From assembly GCF_009834565.1 (NCBI RefSeq), contig NZ_CP019429.1, positions 1-7,195 of the forward strand: DNA of 7,195 bases. Reading direction: 5' to 3'. Below are positions 1 through 4,735 of this stretch, one piece after another. This DNA is from Pseudomonas sp. R76. Its GTDB lineage: Bacteria; Pseudomonadota; Gammaproteobacteria; Pseudomonadales; Pseudomonadaceae. The notes under the pieces were generated by a model. It was given only the letters and a program-made list of their open reading frames with translations, had not been told where the DNA came from and ran no database searches. Each line of letters starts with the position of its first letter. Within the stretch, counting starts at the first letter, position 1. The position numbers and the translations under genes were made by a program.

Positions 1-5
1 ATTAG

Positions 6-872
6 TTACGCATTTCCCGTATCCCATGGAAGAGATTTAAAGAACGCGGACACTCTGGTGTAAGACTCTTCGAAATCTGGTAGCTCTACGACAGTATCCT
101 TTAGGGATGCGTACCCTTCAAAAGAACGTCTTTTTATTTCAGGGTCGTCTATGCCATTTACGTTTAGAAGATAATCGATGTTTTTACCTTCGCTCTTATT
201 GAGTAAGGAGCGGTGAATTTTTGTTTTTTCTTCTTCGCTTAAAGTATAAATTGTGCTGAGTAAATAGTTTACATCGTATATATCCTGCTCTCTATTTCTT
301 TTCCGCTCAGATTGCTGAAGTATAGATCTAATTTTTTCAGCAAGTAAATCGCATATATCATATGCCTGGATTTCACCATCATGATCACCAAGCTGTAACA
401 TTTCAACGTTGTATGATTTTTCATTGAAGCTGTAATCAATTACAATTACTAAAGGGCAATTTTTTTCATTAAGTCGCTTCATTTGAGCCGCGTTGCTTCG
501 CAAGCAATAAGCAAGCTTCAACTTAATCGTTGGGAAAGTACCTTTTGGATTTGGCTTTATTTGGTACGATTGTAGTTGGCATTTTATTCCATAGTTTAGT
601 CCAGACTCAACCACGTCCATGGATTCATTTAACGACTTTTCAAACTCTTCTAGATCTATCTCAGCAAGTTTTTTTTCTGTAGAAAAATCGATATCCGTTG
701 TGAACCGAGTGCTCCCATAGCGAATCCCAAGAAGTGTTCCTCCTTTTATGATCATGCTAGTTCTTAGAGACTCATTTGAAGATATAGCTCTAAGGATGAT
801 GTGGGTAGCTTGTCTGGCCAATAGGTAATCAGGCTGGGCTTCTTGAACCCACTGCTCAATATCAATTTCCAT
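6..872 (-). CDS. abiEii: AbiEii-type nucleotidyltransferase toxin (type IV TA / abortive infection)
   Basis: This 288-residue protein has the marks of the AbiEii/AbiGii nucleotidyltransferase-like toxins. Near the N-terminus it carries IKGGT (residues 42-46), then R56 and T-x-DIDF (58-63), the family's G-G-T and D-x-D catalytic signature in the DNA polymerase beta fold. Further on come an AEK (178-180) and an R-E-Q-D-I-Y-D-V segment (194-201), matching the later conserved AEK and R-D-x-Y-D-L motifs. Family members are cytoplasmic and are reported to inhibit growth by modifying tRNA with nucleotides; the substrate here is unknown. The start overlaps the last 11 bp of the antitoxin gene (862-872), so translation is probably coupled and expression depends on the promoter near 1861-1889. 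The catalytic signature is intact, so the gene looks functional. Base composition is clearly more AT-rich than the 3-4 kb region, which suggests horizontal acquisition. Confidence 0.93.
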   Translation of the reverse strand: MEIDIEQWVQEAQPDYLLARQATHIILRAISSNESLRTSMIIKGGTLLGIRYGSTRFTTDIDFSTEKKLAEIDLEEFEKSLNESMDVVESGLNYGIKCQLQSYQIKPNPKGTFPTIKLKLAYCLRSNAAQMKRLNEKNCPLVIVIDYSFNEKSYNVEMLQLGDHDGEIQAYDICDLLAEKIRSILQQSERKRNREQDIYDVNYLLSTIYTLSEEEKTKIHRSLLNKSEGKNIDYLLNVNGIDDPEIKRRSFEGYASLKDTVVELPDFEESYTRVSAFFKSLPWDTGNA

Positions 873-1806
873 ATTGTTGTGCTATTTCCGCGTTAAGTGA
901 AAGAGACCAATCAGCGTCAAAAATAGGAGAAAATGGTTCTCCAGGGACTAATATTTTCGAGCTACCTCTAGAGCGTTGCGACTCAATTTGCCATTCGGTC
1001 AGTTTTGGATGATCGACACCTACTATTTTTTGCAAAACGAATCCTGTACGTGCGATGTCAATTTTTCTGCCATGTTCATTTAGGAAATCTATAATTTGGG
1101 ATGAATATCTACTACCGTATTCTACATACGTATCTATTACGTGATCTATCCCACCGCACTCTTTTGGGACTCTGAGCATATCCACAAAAGTTTTCCCTAT
1201 GGATGAAACTTTCATAGGACTATTTTTTATTTGCACTGGTTCTATAAAATCTGTCTCGGTAGAGACGATAAGCTCTTTTCCCAAGATGGGCATATTTTTG
1301 GGAAATTTTGGTATAAAATGCATTGGCTCTATAAAAATATTACTGGCAATGCGTATCTCATCTAAAGATTTTTTTCGCCACTCTGCGGGAGAGCAAGTAG
1401 TCAAGCGAATGACTTTTGGTATTCTATCGGTTATGCCATACCATGCCATTGCATTTATTTTAGAAATATAAGCATGCGGATATATAGTACAAGCAATTTC
1501 TTGGGGGCTGTACTCGGGCTTACCGCGAATCACATAACTATTATATAAGTAATCTTTTGCATAAAAATCTGTAGGCGAAAGTTCACCTAGAGTGACGAGC
1601 AGCCCAGCCCTTTCTAGTTTTGATATGTTATTGCTGTAATCATTAACAGAAGCTTGAGCTTTTCTGATAAGCCCGATCTTTTGGCCTTTATATTCCTTCG
1701 CTATATAGAATATATATATCTGCTCGGATATTCGCTCCCTCGTAATTACTGAATAAGGGTAGTCGTTTAGCACCCATGCCATGAGCGCTTCCTCAAGCAA
1801 TATCAT
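862..1806 (-). CDS. abiEi: AbiEi-type antitoxin / autorepressor
   Basis: This is the cognate antitoxin of the downstream toxin, 314 residues from this start. Residues ~20-75 (SVITRERISEQ... to ISKLERAGLL) fit the N-terminal winged helix-turn-helix. AYISKINAMAWYGITDRIP (112-130) and KVSSIGKTFVDMLRVPKECGG around 199-219 match the conserved blocks of the AbiEi C-terminal antitoxin domain. In characterised AbiE systems the antitoxin neutralises the toxin without direct complex formation and represses its own promoter through the N-terminal domain on inverted repeats; the long palindromes at 1835-1877 and 1933-1973 are the obvious candidates here. Start choice: the ATG at 1806 has a modest AAGG nine bases upstream, whereas the ATG at 1782 (residue 9) has a better GAGG eight bases upstream, so the true protein may be 306 residues. 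The stop is inside the toxin gene. Confidence 0.92.
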   Translation of the reverse strand: MILLEEALMAWVLNDYPYSVITRERISEQIYIFYIAKEYKGQKIGLIRKAQASVNDYSNNISKLERAGLLVTLGELSPTDFYAKDYLYNSYVIRGKPEYSPQEIACTIYPHAYISKINAMAWYGITDRIPKVIRLTTCSPAEWRKKSLDEIRIASNIFIEPMHFIPKFPKNMPILGKELIVSTETDFIEPVQIKNSPMKVSSIGKTFVDMLRVPKECGGIDHVIDTYVEYGSRYSSQIIDFLNEHGRKIDIARTGFVLQKIVGVDHPKLTEWQIESQRSRGSSKILVPGEPFSPIFDADWSLSLNAEIAQQYGN

Positions 1807-1834
1807 GTGTGTTCGCCTTTTCGCATGGTTTCAA

Positions 1835-1877
1835 CTCTTTACGGATATACGTCCTAAGGACGTATATCCGTAAAGAG
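1835..1877. repeat. 43-bp perfect palindrome, probable AbiEi operator
   Basis: Two perfect 21-bp arms (1835-1855 and 1857-1877) flank one unpaired A at 1856. The outer part reads CTCTTTACGGATATACG and the centre GTCCTAAGGAC. It lies between the abiE promoter -35 and the antitoxin start and covers the -10. No T-run follows either arm, so it is not a standard intrinsic terminator. The arms are long for a simple repressor site; a dimer or tetramer operator or a cruciform are both possible. Confidence 0.7.
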
Positions 1878-1889
1878 CATTCAAGTCAA
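1861..1889 (-). promoter_or_regulatory. Predicted sigma70 promoter of the abiEi-abiEii operon
   Basis: On the minus strand a TTGACT -35 (plus 1884-1889) is separated by exactly 17 bp from a TATACG -10 (plus 1861-1866). Transcription would begin near 1854, leaving a leader of about 50 bases before the antitoxin. The -10 lies inside the right arm of the 43-bp palindrome, so a protein bound there would block RNA polymerase. This fits the known negative autoregulation of abiE operons. Confidence 0.6.
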
Positions 1890-1932
1890 GGAAAAGCTTG
1901 ATTTTGCTGGCTTTCGTTGTTTTTCGATACCA

Positions 1933-1973
1933 AGGCCGCTACAATAAATCCTTAGGATTTATTGTAGCGGCCT
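1933..1973. repeat. 41-bp perfect palindrome upstream of abiE
   Basis: Perfect 20-bp arms (1933-1952 and 1954-1973) flank a single T at 1953. The outer part reads GGCCGCTACAATAAA and the centre ATCCTTAGGAT. Its centre is 97 bp from the centre of the 43-bp palindrome; the two share only TCCTWAGGA and otherwise differ. Each arm contains TACAAT, which on the plus strand sits 17 bp after a TTGTTT (1917-1922). The palindrome could therefore cover a weak divergent promoter as well as being a second AbiEi site. Confidence 0.65.
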
Positions 1974-1980
1974 CTATACA

Positions 1981-2640
1981 AGAAAATTAAACGTTTTTTT
2001 GCCCTTGGGACGTGCGTTTTTTGGATCAGTTTTGGCTGGCATCGGGCTCTATAGTTGAGCTCGCTTCAGACCATCGTCTATGGATCATCGGATGGTGGGC
2101 CGCTGAAAAAAATATCGATCAAAATCTTGAGCACAAAAATTAAAAACTTAATTCTTTTAAACATCTATTAACGCTCCATTCGTGAATGACTCCCCACGCA
2201 AGGTTTGGGGGGCCTGAATCGGCGCAATGCCTATCCGAATGGTTTTTACAGTTTTGCGTTTTGATCTTTTTCAGTTCACTTCGCACGTACGAAAGACCCT
2301 GTGCGAAGGGGTCAAGACACCCCCGGCAATGGTAGGGATTGCAGGTGATGCAGGGCTGAAAGAATCAAGTCTTGGTGGTTATAAACGAAGGACCCGATAC
2401 GCCAGGCGAGGCGGATCCATTCAGCGGAAGTGAGTTTTTGGAGATGGTTTTTTAGGGATGGCACGGTAAAGACCTTTTTGGATTGTCTTTGTATTTAGTG
2501 CTGAGCCATTTGGAATTGACCCTAAAAAACGACCGTTCGTCGGTTTATTTTCATTGGTCTCGCTGGCCTGTTGTGCCCCGCTTTGCTCCCTCCGCATGCT
2601 TGATATAGAGCTGGCCGCAAGAGCCTGCGTAATGGAGTAA
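1981..2640. other. Gene-poor intergenic stretch
   Basis: I see no convincing gene of ordinary size here; a weak 68-codon candidate at 2227-2433 is listed separately. Structural details: an 8-bp inverted repeat CTTCGCAC / GTGCGAAG at 2279-2286 and 2301-2308, and a TTGGGGGGC at about 2205-2213 that matches the core of the ACACTTGGGGGGC repeats near 3.9 kb. The part before 2180 is AT-rich like the abiE region. The part from about 2190 on is mixed and may be decayed sequence or an untranslated leader for the small gene at 2647. Confidence 0.5.
2227..2433 (+). CDS. Weak candidate: 68-residue hypothetical protein
   Basis: An open frame of 68 codons gives a basic protein ending in an Arg/Lys-rich tail (YKRRTRYARRGGSIQRK). 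The middle (GVKTPPAMVGIAGDAGLKESSLGG) has an unbiased, protein-like composition, which is the only reason to keep it. There is no good Shine-Dalgarno before the ATG at 2227 or before the alternative ATG at 2239, and I recognise no domain. It could be a gene remnant or a chance frame over a structured RNA or DNA region; the inverted repeat at 2279-2308 lies inside it. Confidence 0.25.
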   Translation: MPIRMVFTVLRFDLFQFTSHVRKTLCEGVKTPPAMVGIAGDAGLKESSLGGYKRRTRYARRGGSIQRK

Positions 2641-2646
2641 AACGCT

Positions 2647-2775
2647 ATGATCGAGCCCTCTTTCTTCCTCAAAGCCACTGGTGTGCTGGTTGTGTCCGTG
2701 CTGTTGCTTCGCTGGTGGTGTGCAAAGCGAAAAGCGAAGTGGGAGGCCGGTGGTTATCCACCAGGCACGAACTGA
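2647..2775 (+). CDS. 42-residue single-pass membrane peptide
   Basis: The ATG is preceded by GGAG (2634-2637) at nine bases. The peptide starts MIEPSFFLKATG, continues with a hydrophobic stretch VLVVSVLLLRWW (about residues 13-24), then turns strongly basic (CAKRKAKW, 25-32) and ends in a Gly/Pro-rich tail. This is a one-segment membrane protein with a positively charged side that would stay in the cytoplasm. A strong terminator follows 66 bases after the stop, so it looks like the last or only gene of a transcript. I do not recognise the family. Small plasmid membrane peptides can be toxins, entry-exclusion or phage coat-like proteins, and nothing here separates these options. Confidence 0.5.
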   Translation: MIEPSFFLKATGVLVVSVLLLRWWCAKRKAKWEAGGYPPGTN

Positions 2776-2831
2776 CACGCACCTGGTTGGGAGGTAATCC
2801 GGAATTCGCATAACGGGACATTCGTTAAATG

Positions 2832-2904
2832 GACCCCCACAAAAAAGCCCACCGAGGTGGGCTTTTTTGCGCCTGCTGGACACCAGAGGGTGGGGGTCTG
2901 GTGT
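2832..2904. repeat. Inverted repeats around the terminator
   Basis: GACCCCCAC (2832-2840) is repeated in inverse at 2890-2898 (GTGGGGGTC), enclosing the terminator. A second hairpin, ACACCAGA (2880-2887) with TCTGGTGT (2897-2904), competes for the same bases. The two structures exclude each other, so this spot may also be an RNA switch or a protein site for the leader ORF that starts at 2952. Confidence 0.5.
2841..2868. terminator. Strong bidirectional intrinsic terminator
   Basis: A GCCCAC / GTGGGC stem (2847-2852 and 2857-2862) around CGAG is flanked by six A on the left and six T on the right, so it works as a terminator on either strand. On the plus strand it would end the transcript carrying the 42-residue membrane peptide and insulate the downstream block of small genes. 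Confidence 0.88.
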
Positions 2905-2951
2905 ACCTTTCTAGGCGTGTCTGGTTTGACGCAGTCCCAAGGAGAGGTGAC

Positions 2952-3035
2952 ATGGAAATTCGTACCTTTCACACCGAAGAGTTTCGCACTGCGAAACTCT
3001 CCCTTTGGAAGTCATTTTCGCGGACGCGAAAATAG
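2952..3035 (+). CDS. 27-residue leader-like peptide containing two palindromes
   Basis: The ATG has an AAGGAG (2939-2944) seven bases upstream, a strong ribosome site for such a short frame. The 27-residue product starts MEIRTFHTEEF and is basic at its end (SFSRTRK). Two near-identical palindromes (2978-3000 and 3014-3033) lie inside the frame and encode the related segments FRTAK and FSRTRK. The stop codon overlaps the AGGAGG of the next gene (3034-3039), so ribosomes translating the leader would open or block the start of the 79-residue gene. It may be a regulatory leader peptide and not a functional protein. No family is recognised. Confidence 0.5.
   Translation: MEIRTFHTEEFRTAKLSLWKSFSRTRK
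2978..3000. repeat. TTTCGC-family palindrome, copy 1
   Basis: Perfect 10-bp arms AGAGTTTCGC / GCGAAACTCT are separated by ACT. It lies inside the 27-codon leader frame. It shares the TTTCGC/GCGAAA core with four further palindromes between 3.0 and 3.75 kb. Confidence 0.8.
3014..3033. repeat. TTTCGC-family palindrome, copy 2
   Basis: Perfect 9-bp arms ATTTTCGCG / CGCGAAAAT are separated by GA and abut the AGGAGG of the gene starting at 3048. A 19-bp stretch, CATTTTCGCGGACGCGAAA (3013-3031), recurs exactly at 3719-3737. Placed next to the ribosome site, it could act as an operator or as an RNA hairpin that tunes translation. Confidence 0.8.
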
Positions 3036-3047
3036 GAGGCCGTCACG

Positions 3048-3287
3048 ATGCGAGCAGGAATCCAGGAAGAAACGTTGCGCGCCATGCTTGAAGCCGGCGC
3101 TGTACGTGAGGTGCTGATCAGCCGGCAGGACGATAAATGGGGTTTGGCGATTCGCCTGGGCGGCGCGGGAAGCCGTTGGCTGCCGGTGCGCTCGCGCCGT
3201 GAGGCGCTGCGCACCTGGTCCAGCCTGACGGCCGTCGGGCGCTTTGCCGAAAGCCTGGGGGTGAAGGGGTTTGCCGTCGAGCTGTGA
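3048..3287 (+). CDS. Small ParC-like partition-associated protein
   Basis: This gene encodes 79 residues with a very good AGGAGG eight bases before the ATG and GC-rich coding bias. The pattern LEAGAVREV (residues 14-22), a W-G-L-A-I-R-L-G strand (31-38), a hairpin ending in an arginine-rich turn (VRSRREALRTWSSL), and the closing VGRFAESLGVKGFAVEL resembles the small 'ParC family partition-associated' proteins found beside plasmid parAB genes. This is from memory of the family pattern and was not searched. No ParA or ParB is in the window, so a role in partition is inference; it could be a stray or stand-alone member. It follows the 27-codon leader directly, and its stop is immediately followed by a 24-bp palindrome that may serve as its terminator. 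Confidence 0.72.
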   Translation: MRAGIQEETLRAMLEAGAVREVLISRQDDKWGLAIRLGGAGSRWLPVRSRREALRTWSSLTAVGRFAESLGVKGFAVEL

Positions 3288-3324
3288 AAAGATTTCGCAT
3301 GCGAAATCTTTCCGAATCGGAAAG
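3288..3324. repeat. Two fused palindromes after the ParC-like gene
   Basis: The first palindrome (3288-3311) is perfect over 24 bp: AAAAGATTTCGC followed by its exact inverse. It begins at the base after the ParC-like stop, and its A-rich left and T-rich right ends make it a possible intrinsic terminator. The second (3308-3324) has arms CTTTCCGA / TCGGAAAG around one A and shares four bases with the first. The second belongs to a different family that reappears at 5382-5400. Confidence 0.75.
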
Positions 3325-3474
3325 TCACGCCAAACCGCACAGCGGCGGCGCAAAGACGGCCAGACAGCCCGGTACCAAGCCCACCAGATGAAACACCAGG
3401 TGCAGCAGATCGAGCAGCAAGGAGGCCATGACATTGACCAGGGTGTCGTACAAAAACGCTTTGAAGTGAGCCAT
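3325..3474 (-). CDS. 49-residue hydrophobic peptide on the minus strand
   Basis: The minus-strand ATG (3474) is preceded by GAGG (plus 3484-3487) at nine bases. The product starts MAHFKAFLYDTLVNVM and is then almost entirely hydrophobic (ASLLLDLLHLVFHLVGLVPG, then CLAVFAPPL), with one or two membrane segments and almost no charge. The frame extends upstream to an ATG at 3507, but the Shine-Dalgarno supports 3474. A minus-strand terminator-like hairpin at 3556-3584 lies upstream, so it probably has its own promoter in 3490-3555, which I could not place. Size and hydrophobicity would suit a type I toxin-like or holin-like peptide, but no family is recognised. The stop touches the fused palindromes at 3288-3324, which could end its transcript. 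Confidence 0.45.
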   Translation of the reverse strand: MAHFKAFLYDTLVNVMASLLLDLLHLVFHLVGLVPGCLAVFAPPLCGLA

Positions 3475-3555
3475 GTGAGGCATCCTCAATGATTTGGGGA
3501 TACCCATTAGAAGGCACGTTTGCGCGTGTCATTAGCCCCACTTTGCATGTTTTTG

Positions 3556-3584
3556 AAAAAATCCCAGAGCCCAGACTGGGATTT
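3556..3584 (-). terminator. Probable minus-strand intrinsic terminator
   Basis: AAATCCCAG (3559-3567) pairs with CTGGGATTT (3576-3584) around an 8-base loop. On the minus strand the stem is followed by a T-run (the six A at 3556-3561 of the plus strand). No obvious minus-strand gene lies just upstream, so it may stop transcription arising in 3600-4200, or it may act simply as a structural element. Confidence 0.5.
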
Positions 3585-3600
3585 CTCGCATGCGAGAAAT
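3581..3600. repeat. TTTCGC-family palindrome, copy 4 (variant)
   Basis: A perfect 20-bp palindrome, ATTTCTCGCA joined to its inverse. It has TTTCTCGC in place of TTTCGC and partly overlaps the right arm of the preceding hairpin. The bases after it, TCACGCTGAAATACA, resemble those after copy 5 (TGACGCTGAAACACA). Confidence 0.75.
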
Positions 3601-3642
3601 TCACGCTGAAATACAAAAAAATCAGCTCTGATTGGGTTGAGG

Positions 3643-3680
3643 CTGAACGCTAACGGCCAAATTTGCGCGTTAGCGTTCAG
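3643..3680. repeat. Long inverted repeat with 13-bp arms
   Basis: CTGAACGCTAACG (3643-3655) is exactly inverted at 3668-3680, and the 12-base centre contains the palindrome CAAATTTG (3658-3665). The whole 38 bp is a palindrome with only two mismatched pairs. No T-run follows, so an operator, cruciform or protein-binding site is more likely than a terminator. Confidence 0.75.
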
Positions 3681-3718
3681 ATTTGACCTAGGGGTAGCTC
3701 ATCAGGTGACTCCTGGCT

Positions 3719-3740
3719 CATTTTCGCGGACGCGAAAGTG
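3719..3740. repeat. TTTCGC-family palindrome, copy 5
   Basis: CATTTTCGCG / CGCGAAAGTG around GA, with one T-G pair. Its first 19 bases are identical to 3013-3031. It is followed by TGACGCTGAAACACAA, close to the tail of copy 4, so palindrome plus tail may be one repeated unit. Confidence 0.8.
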
Positions 3741-3766
3741 ACGCTGAAACACAACCTAATCAATCG

Positions 3767-3929
3767 GCCCCCCAAGTGTTAGTAGTCGGTGTGTAAAAGC
3801 CACTTTTTTACCTGGCACAGCCCGTAAACAGGCGACATCGAGAAGCATTTTTGGGGTAAAAACGGTGAAACGGTGGCTTTTACACACCGGCCCTGACACT
3901 TGGGGGGCTGCTATAGACACTTGGGGGGC
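3767..3929. repeat. Three-tier nested inverted repeat with extra direct repeat
   Basis: The outer arm GCCCCCCAAGTGT (3767-3779) is inverted at 3896-3908. The middle arm CGGTGTGTAAAAGCCAC (3787-3803) is inverted at 3873-3889. The inner arm TTTTTACC (3805-3812) is inverted at 3855-3862. A further direct copy of the outer arm, GACACTTGGGGGGC, follows at 3916-3929, exactly 21 bp after the copy at 3895-3908, and ends six bases before the ATG of the gene at 3935. The arrangement could be an operator or partition (centromere-like) site, an RNA hairpin, or a miniature transposable element. The extra phased copy favours protein binding. No clear target-site duplication flanks the outer arms. Confidence 0.7.
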
Positions 3930-3934
3930 AAACC

Positions 3935-4123
3935 ATGGAACACACCGATAACACGCCTTATTTCATTGAACTTGGAGACGACCAGGGCGAGTGTTTGGGC
4001 GAGCCGTTGTGCATTGTCCGCGAGCGCGGGGAGGACGATCGGCGCGCCTTCGCCAGGATCAGGCAGGTGATAGCGGTAGCCCGGGCAGAAGCTGAGGGAA
4101 AAGACCGCGTAGAGAACGGCTAA
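3935..4123 (+). CDS. 62-residue acidic hypothetical protein
   Basis: The gene starts immediately after the TTGGGGGGC repeat, whose G-run (3923-3928) may double as a poor ribosome site. The product is acidic and polar: MEHTDNTPYFIELGDDQGE, then a strand-like EPLCIVRERGEDD and a probable helix AFARIRQVIAVARAEAEG. There are no membrane segments or known motifs. The position, directly behind a regulatory-looking repeat cluster, and the GC-rich codon use shared with the ParC-like gene suggest it is real and belongs to the same block. I do not recognise it. The minus-strand frame over the same bases is longer but looks like a shadow. Confidence 0.55.
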   Translation: MEHTDNTPYFIELGDDQGECLGEPLCIVRERGEDDRRAFARIRQVIAVARAEAEGKDRVENG

Positions 4124-4184
4124 GCAACGGCAGAAGAACACCGGGCAACGGTGATCGGTAGGTCAGGGCAACGCCTGAGCAACG
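4115..4184 (+). repeat. Helically phased AACG / GCAACG direct repeats
   Basis: AACG occurs at 4115, 4126, 4147, 4170 and 4181, the last four as GCAACG. The spacings of 11, 21, 23 and 11 bp put all five on about the same face of the DNA. This resembles an array for a DNA-binding protein, such as an iteron-like or partition site. It lies at the end of, and just after, the 62-residue gene. Confidence 0.4.
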
Positions 4185-4194
4185 CAGGGACGGC

Positions 4195-4249
4195 GGGCAA
4201 GATAGGTGAAGTGGGCCTACCGGCCCCTTCACGTCTTGCCCATTCACCT
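4195..4249 (+). promoter_or_regulatory. Two mutually exclusive hairpins
   Basis: Structure A: GGGCAAGA (4195-4202) with TCTTGCCC (4234-4241), GTGAAG (4206-4211) with CTTCAC (4227-4232), and GGGCC (4213-4217) with GGCCC (4222-4226) form one long stem-loop. Structure B: AGGTGAA plus TGGGC (4204-4216, one bulged G) pairs with GCCCATTCACCT (4238-4249). They use the same bases, as in attenuators or switches. No T-run follows either, so the outcome is not obvious. Confidence 0.45.
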
Positions 4250-4591
4250 GCGGCTCAAGGGGGGGAGATACGTAGCCGGAAGCCTTTCCTTTTTAGATGG
4301 AGAACCGAAATTTTATGGTTAGCAGGGAAATTTTTTTGCCGTTTAGCGGAAAAAATCATGCTGCCATTTACCGATGTGAAAAATCACCTGGATTACCGTT
4401 TACCAAAAAACGCGTTTTTTTTGATTCCTGTTTACCGATATAGCGAAAGCAATTACCAATTTAAAAACACGTTAAAATACTGATTTATAAGTGTTTTTTT
4501 GAATTTTTGTCGCATTTTTTTTATCACTGTATCTAGATAGACGTAAAACTGAGCACTAAGCTTCGTTTCACGGTTAATGCGAGGTTTCTCA
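4250..4591. other. AT-rich, gene-free leader region
   Basis: No gene is supported here. The stretch contains an iteron-like element, TAGCCGGAAGCCTTTCC (from 4273); repeated TTTACCGAT at 4367-4375 and 4431-4439, with the related ATTACCGTTTACC between them (about 4392-4404); the palindrome AAAAAACGCGTTTTTT (4405-4420); and TATCTAGATA (4530-4539). A weak promoter, TTGTCG (4507-4512), 17 bp, TATCTA (4530-4535), would start the two-gene operon at 4592. AT-richness plus short repeats would also fit a second, accessory origin or a regulator-binding region. Confidence 0.45.
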
Positions 4592-4735
4592 ATGGACACA
4601 GTCAGTGCTTTTTTCTCGATTGTTTCTGGTGCCAGTCCTTTGGTGCTGGTAACGACGGTTTCAGTGGTTGCCCTTTTGGTGGTTGCTGAGTGTGTTAGGC
4701 AGGTTTGTAAGGCAGTTTCTAAAGGAAAAGATTAA
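4592..4735 (+). CDS. 47-residue single-pass membrane peptide, coupled to the next gene
   Basis: The ATG has a GAGG (4581-4584) seven bases upstream. The product is MDTVSAFFSIVSGAS, followed by a strongly hydrophobic segment PLVLVTTVSVVALLVVA (about 16-32), then a short basic cytoplasmic-type tail (VRQVCKAVSKGKD). Its TAA overlaps the ATG of the next gene (TAATG at 4733-4737), so the two are translationally coupled. In size and layout it matches the 42-residue peptide at 2647, though the sequences differ. No family is recognised. Coupling to a DNA-binding-type protein would suit a membrane tether or a toxin under control of its partner, but that is inference. Confidence 0.6.
   Translation: MDTVSAFFSIVSGASPLVLVTTVSVVALLVVAECVRQVCKAVSKGKD

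Noticed and set aside
1199..1471. 90-codon plus-strand frame inside abiEi
   Set aside because: It is the antisense shadow of a well-supported antitoxin gene, without its own ribosome site.
1835..1973. Intrinsic terminators upstream of abiE
   Set aside because: The stems are long, but neither is followed by a T-run on either strand, and the first overlaps a promoter -10.
2421..2972. Overlapping minus-strand frames of 72-110 codons around 2.4-2.97 kb
   Set aside because: They cross the strong bidirectional terminator at 2841-2868 or lack ribosome sites, and their translations show no recognisable motif.
3271..3492. 73-codon plus-strand frame starting inside the ParC-like gene
   Set aside because: It begins within another gene, crosses both fused palindromes, has no Shine-Dalgarno, and is antisense to the better supported hydrophobic peptide.
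2969..3616. Long minus-strand frames (up to 215 codons) over the micro-gene block
   Set aside because: They run antisense through the well-supported 3048-3287 gene and the palindromes, have low-complexity Arg/Ser/Ala-rich translations, and no ribosome sites; they arise from the GC-rich composition.
3767..3908. Miniature inverted-repeat transposable element
   Set aside because: The nested arms fit, but no target-site duplication is visible and a third phased copy of the arm lies outside the presumed element. Kept only as one possibility in the findings.
3911..4141. 76-codon minus-strand frame opposite the 62-residue gene
   Set aside because: It starts and ends without regulatory support and mirrors the plus-strand frame; the plus-strand translation is more protein-like.
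2227..4250. Filamentous (Pf-like) prophage remnant
   Set aside because: The cluster of tiny membrane genes recalls phage coat cassettes, but there is no Zot-like ATPase, no phage replication gene, no integrase and no recognisable coat protein.
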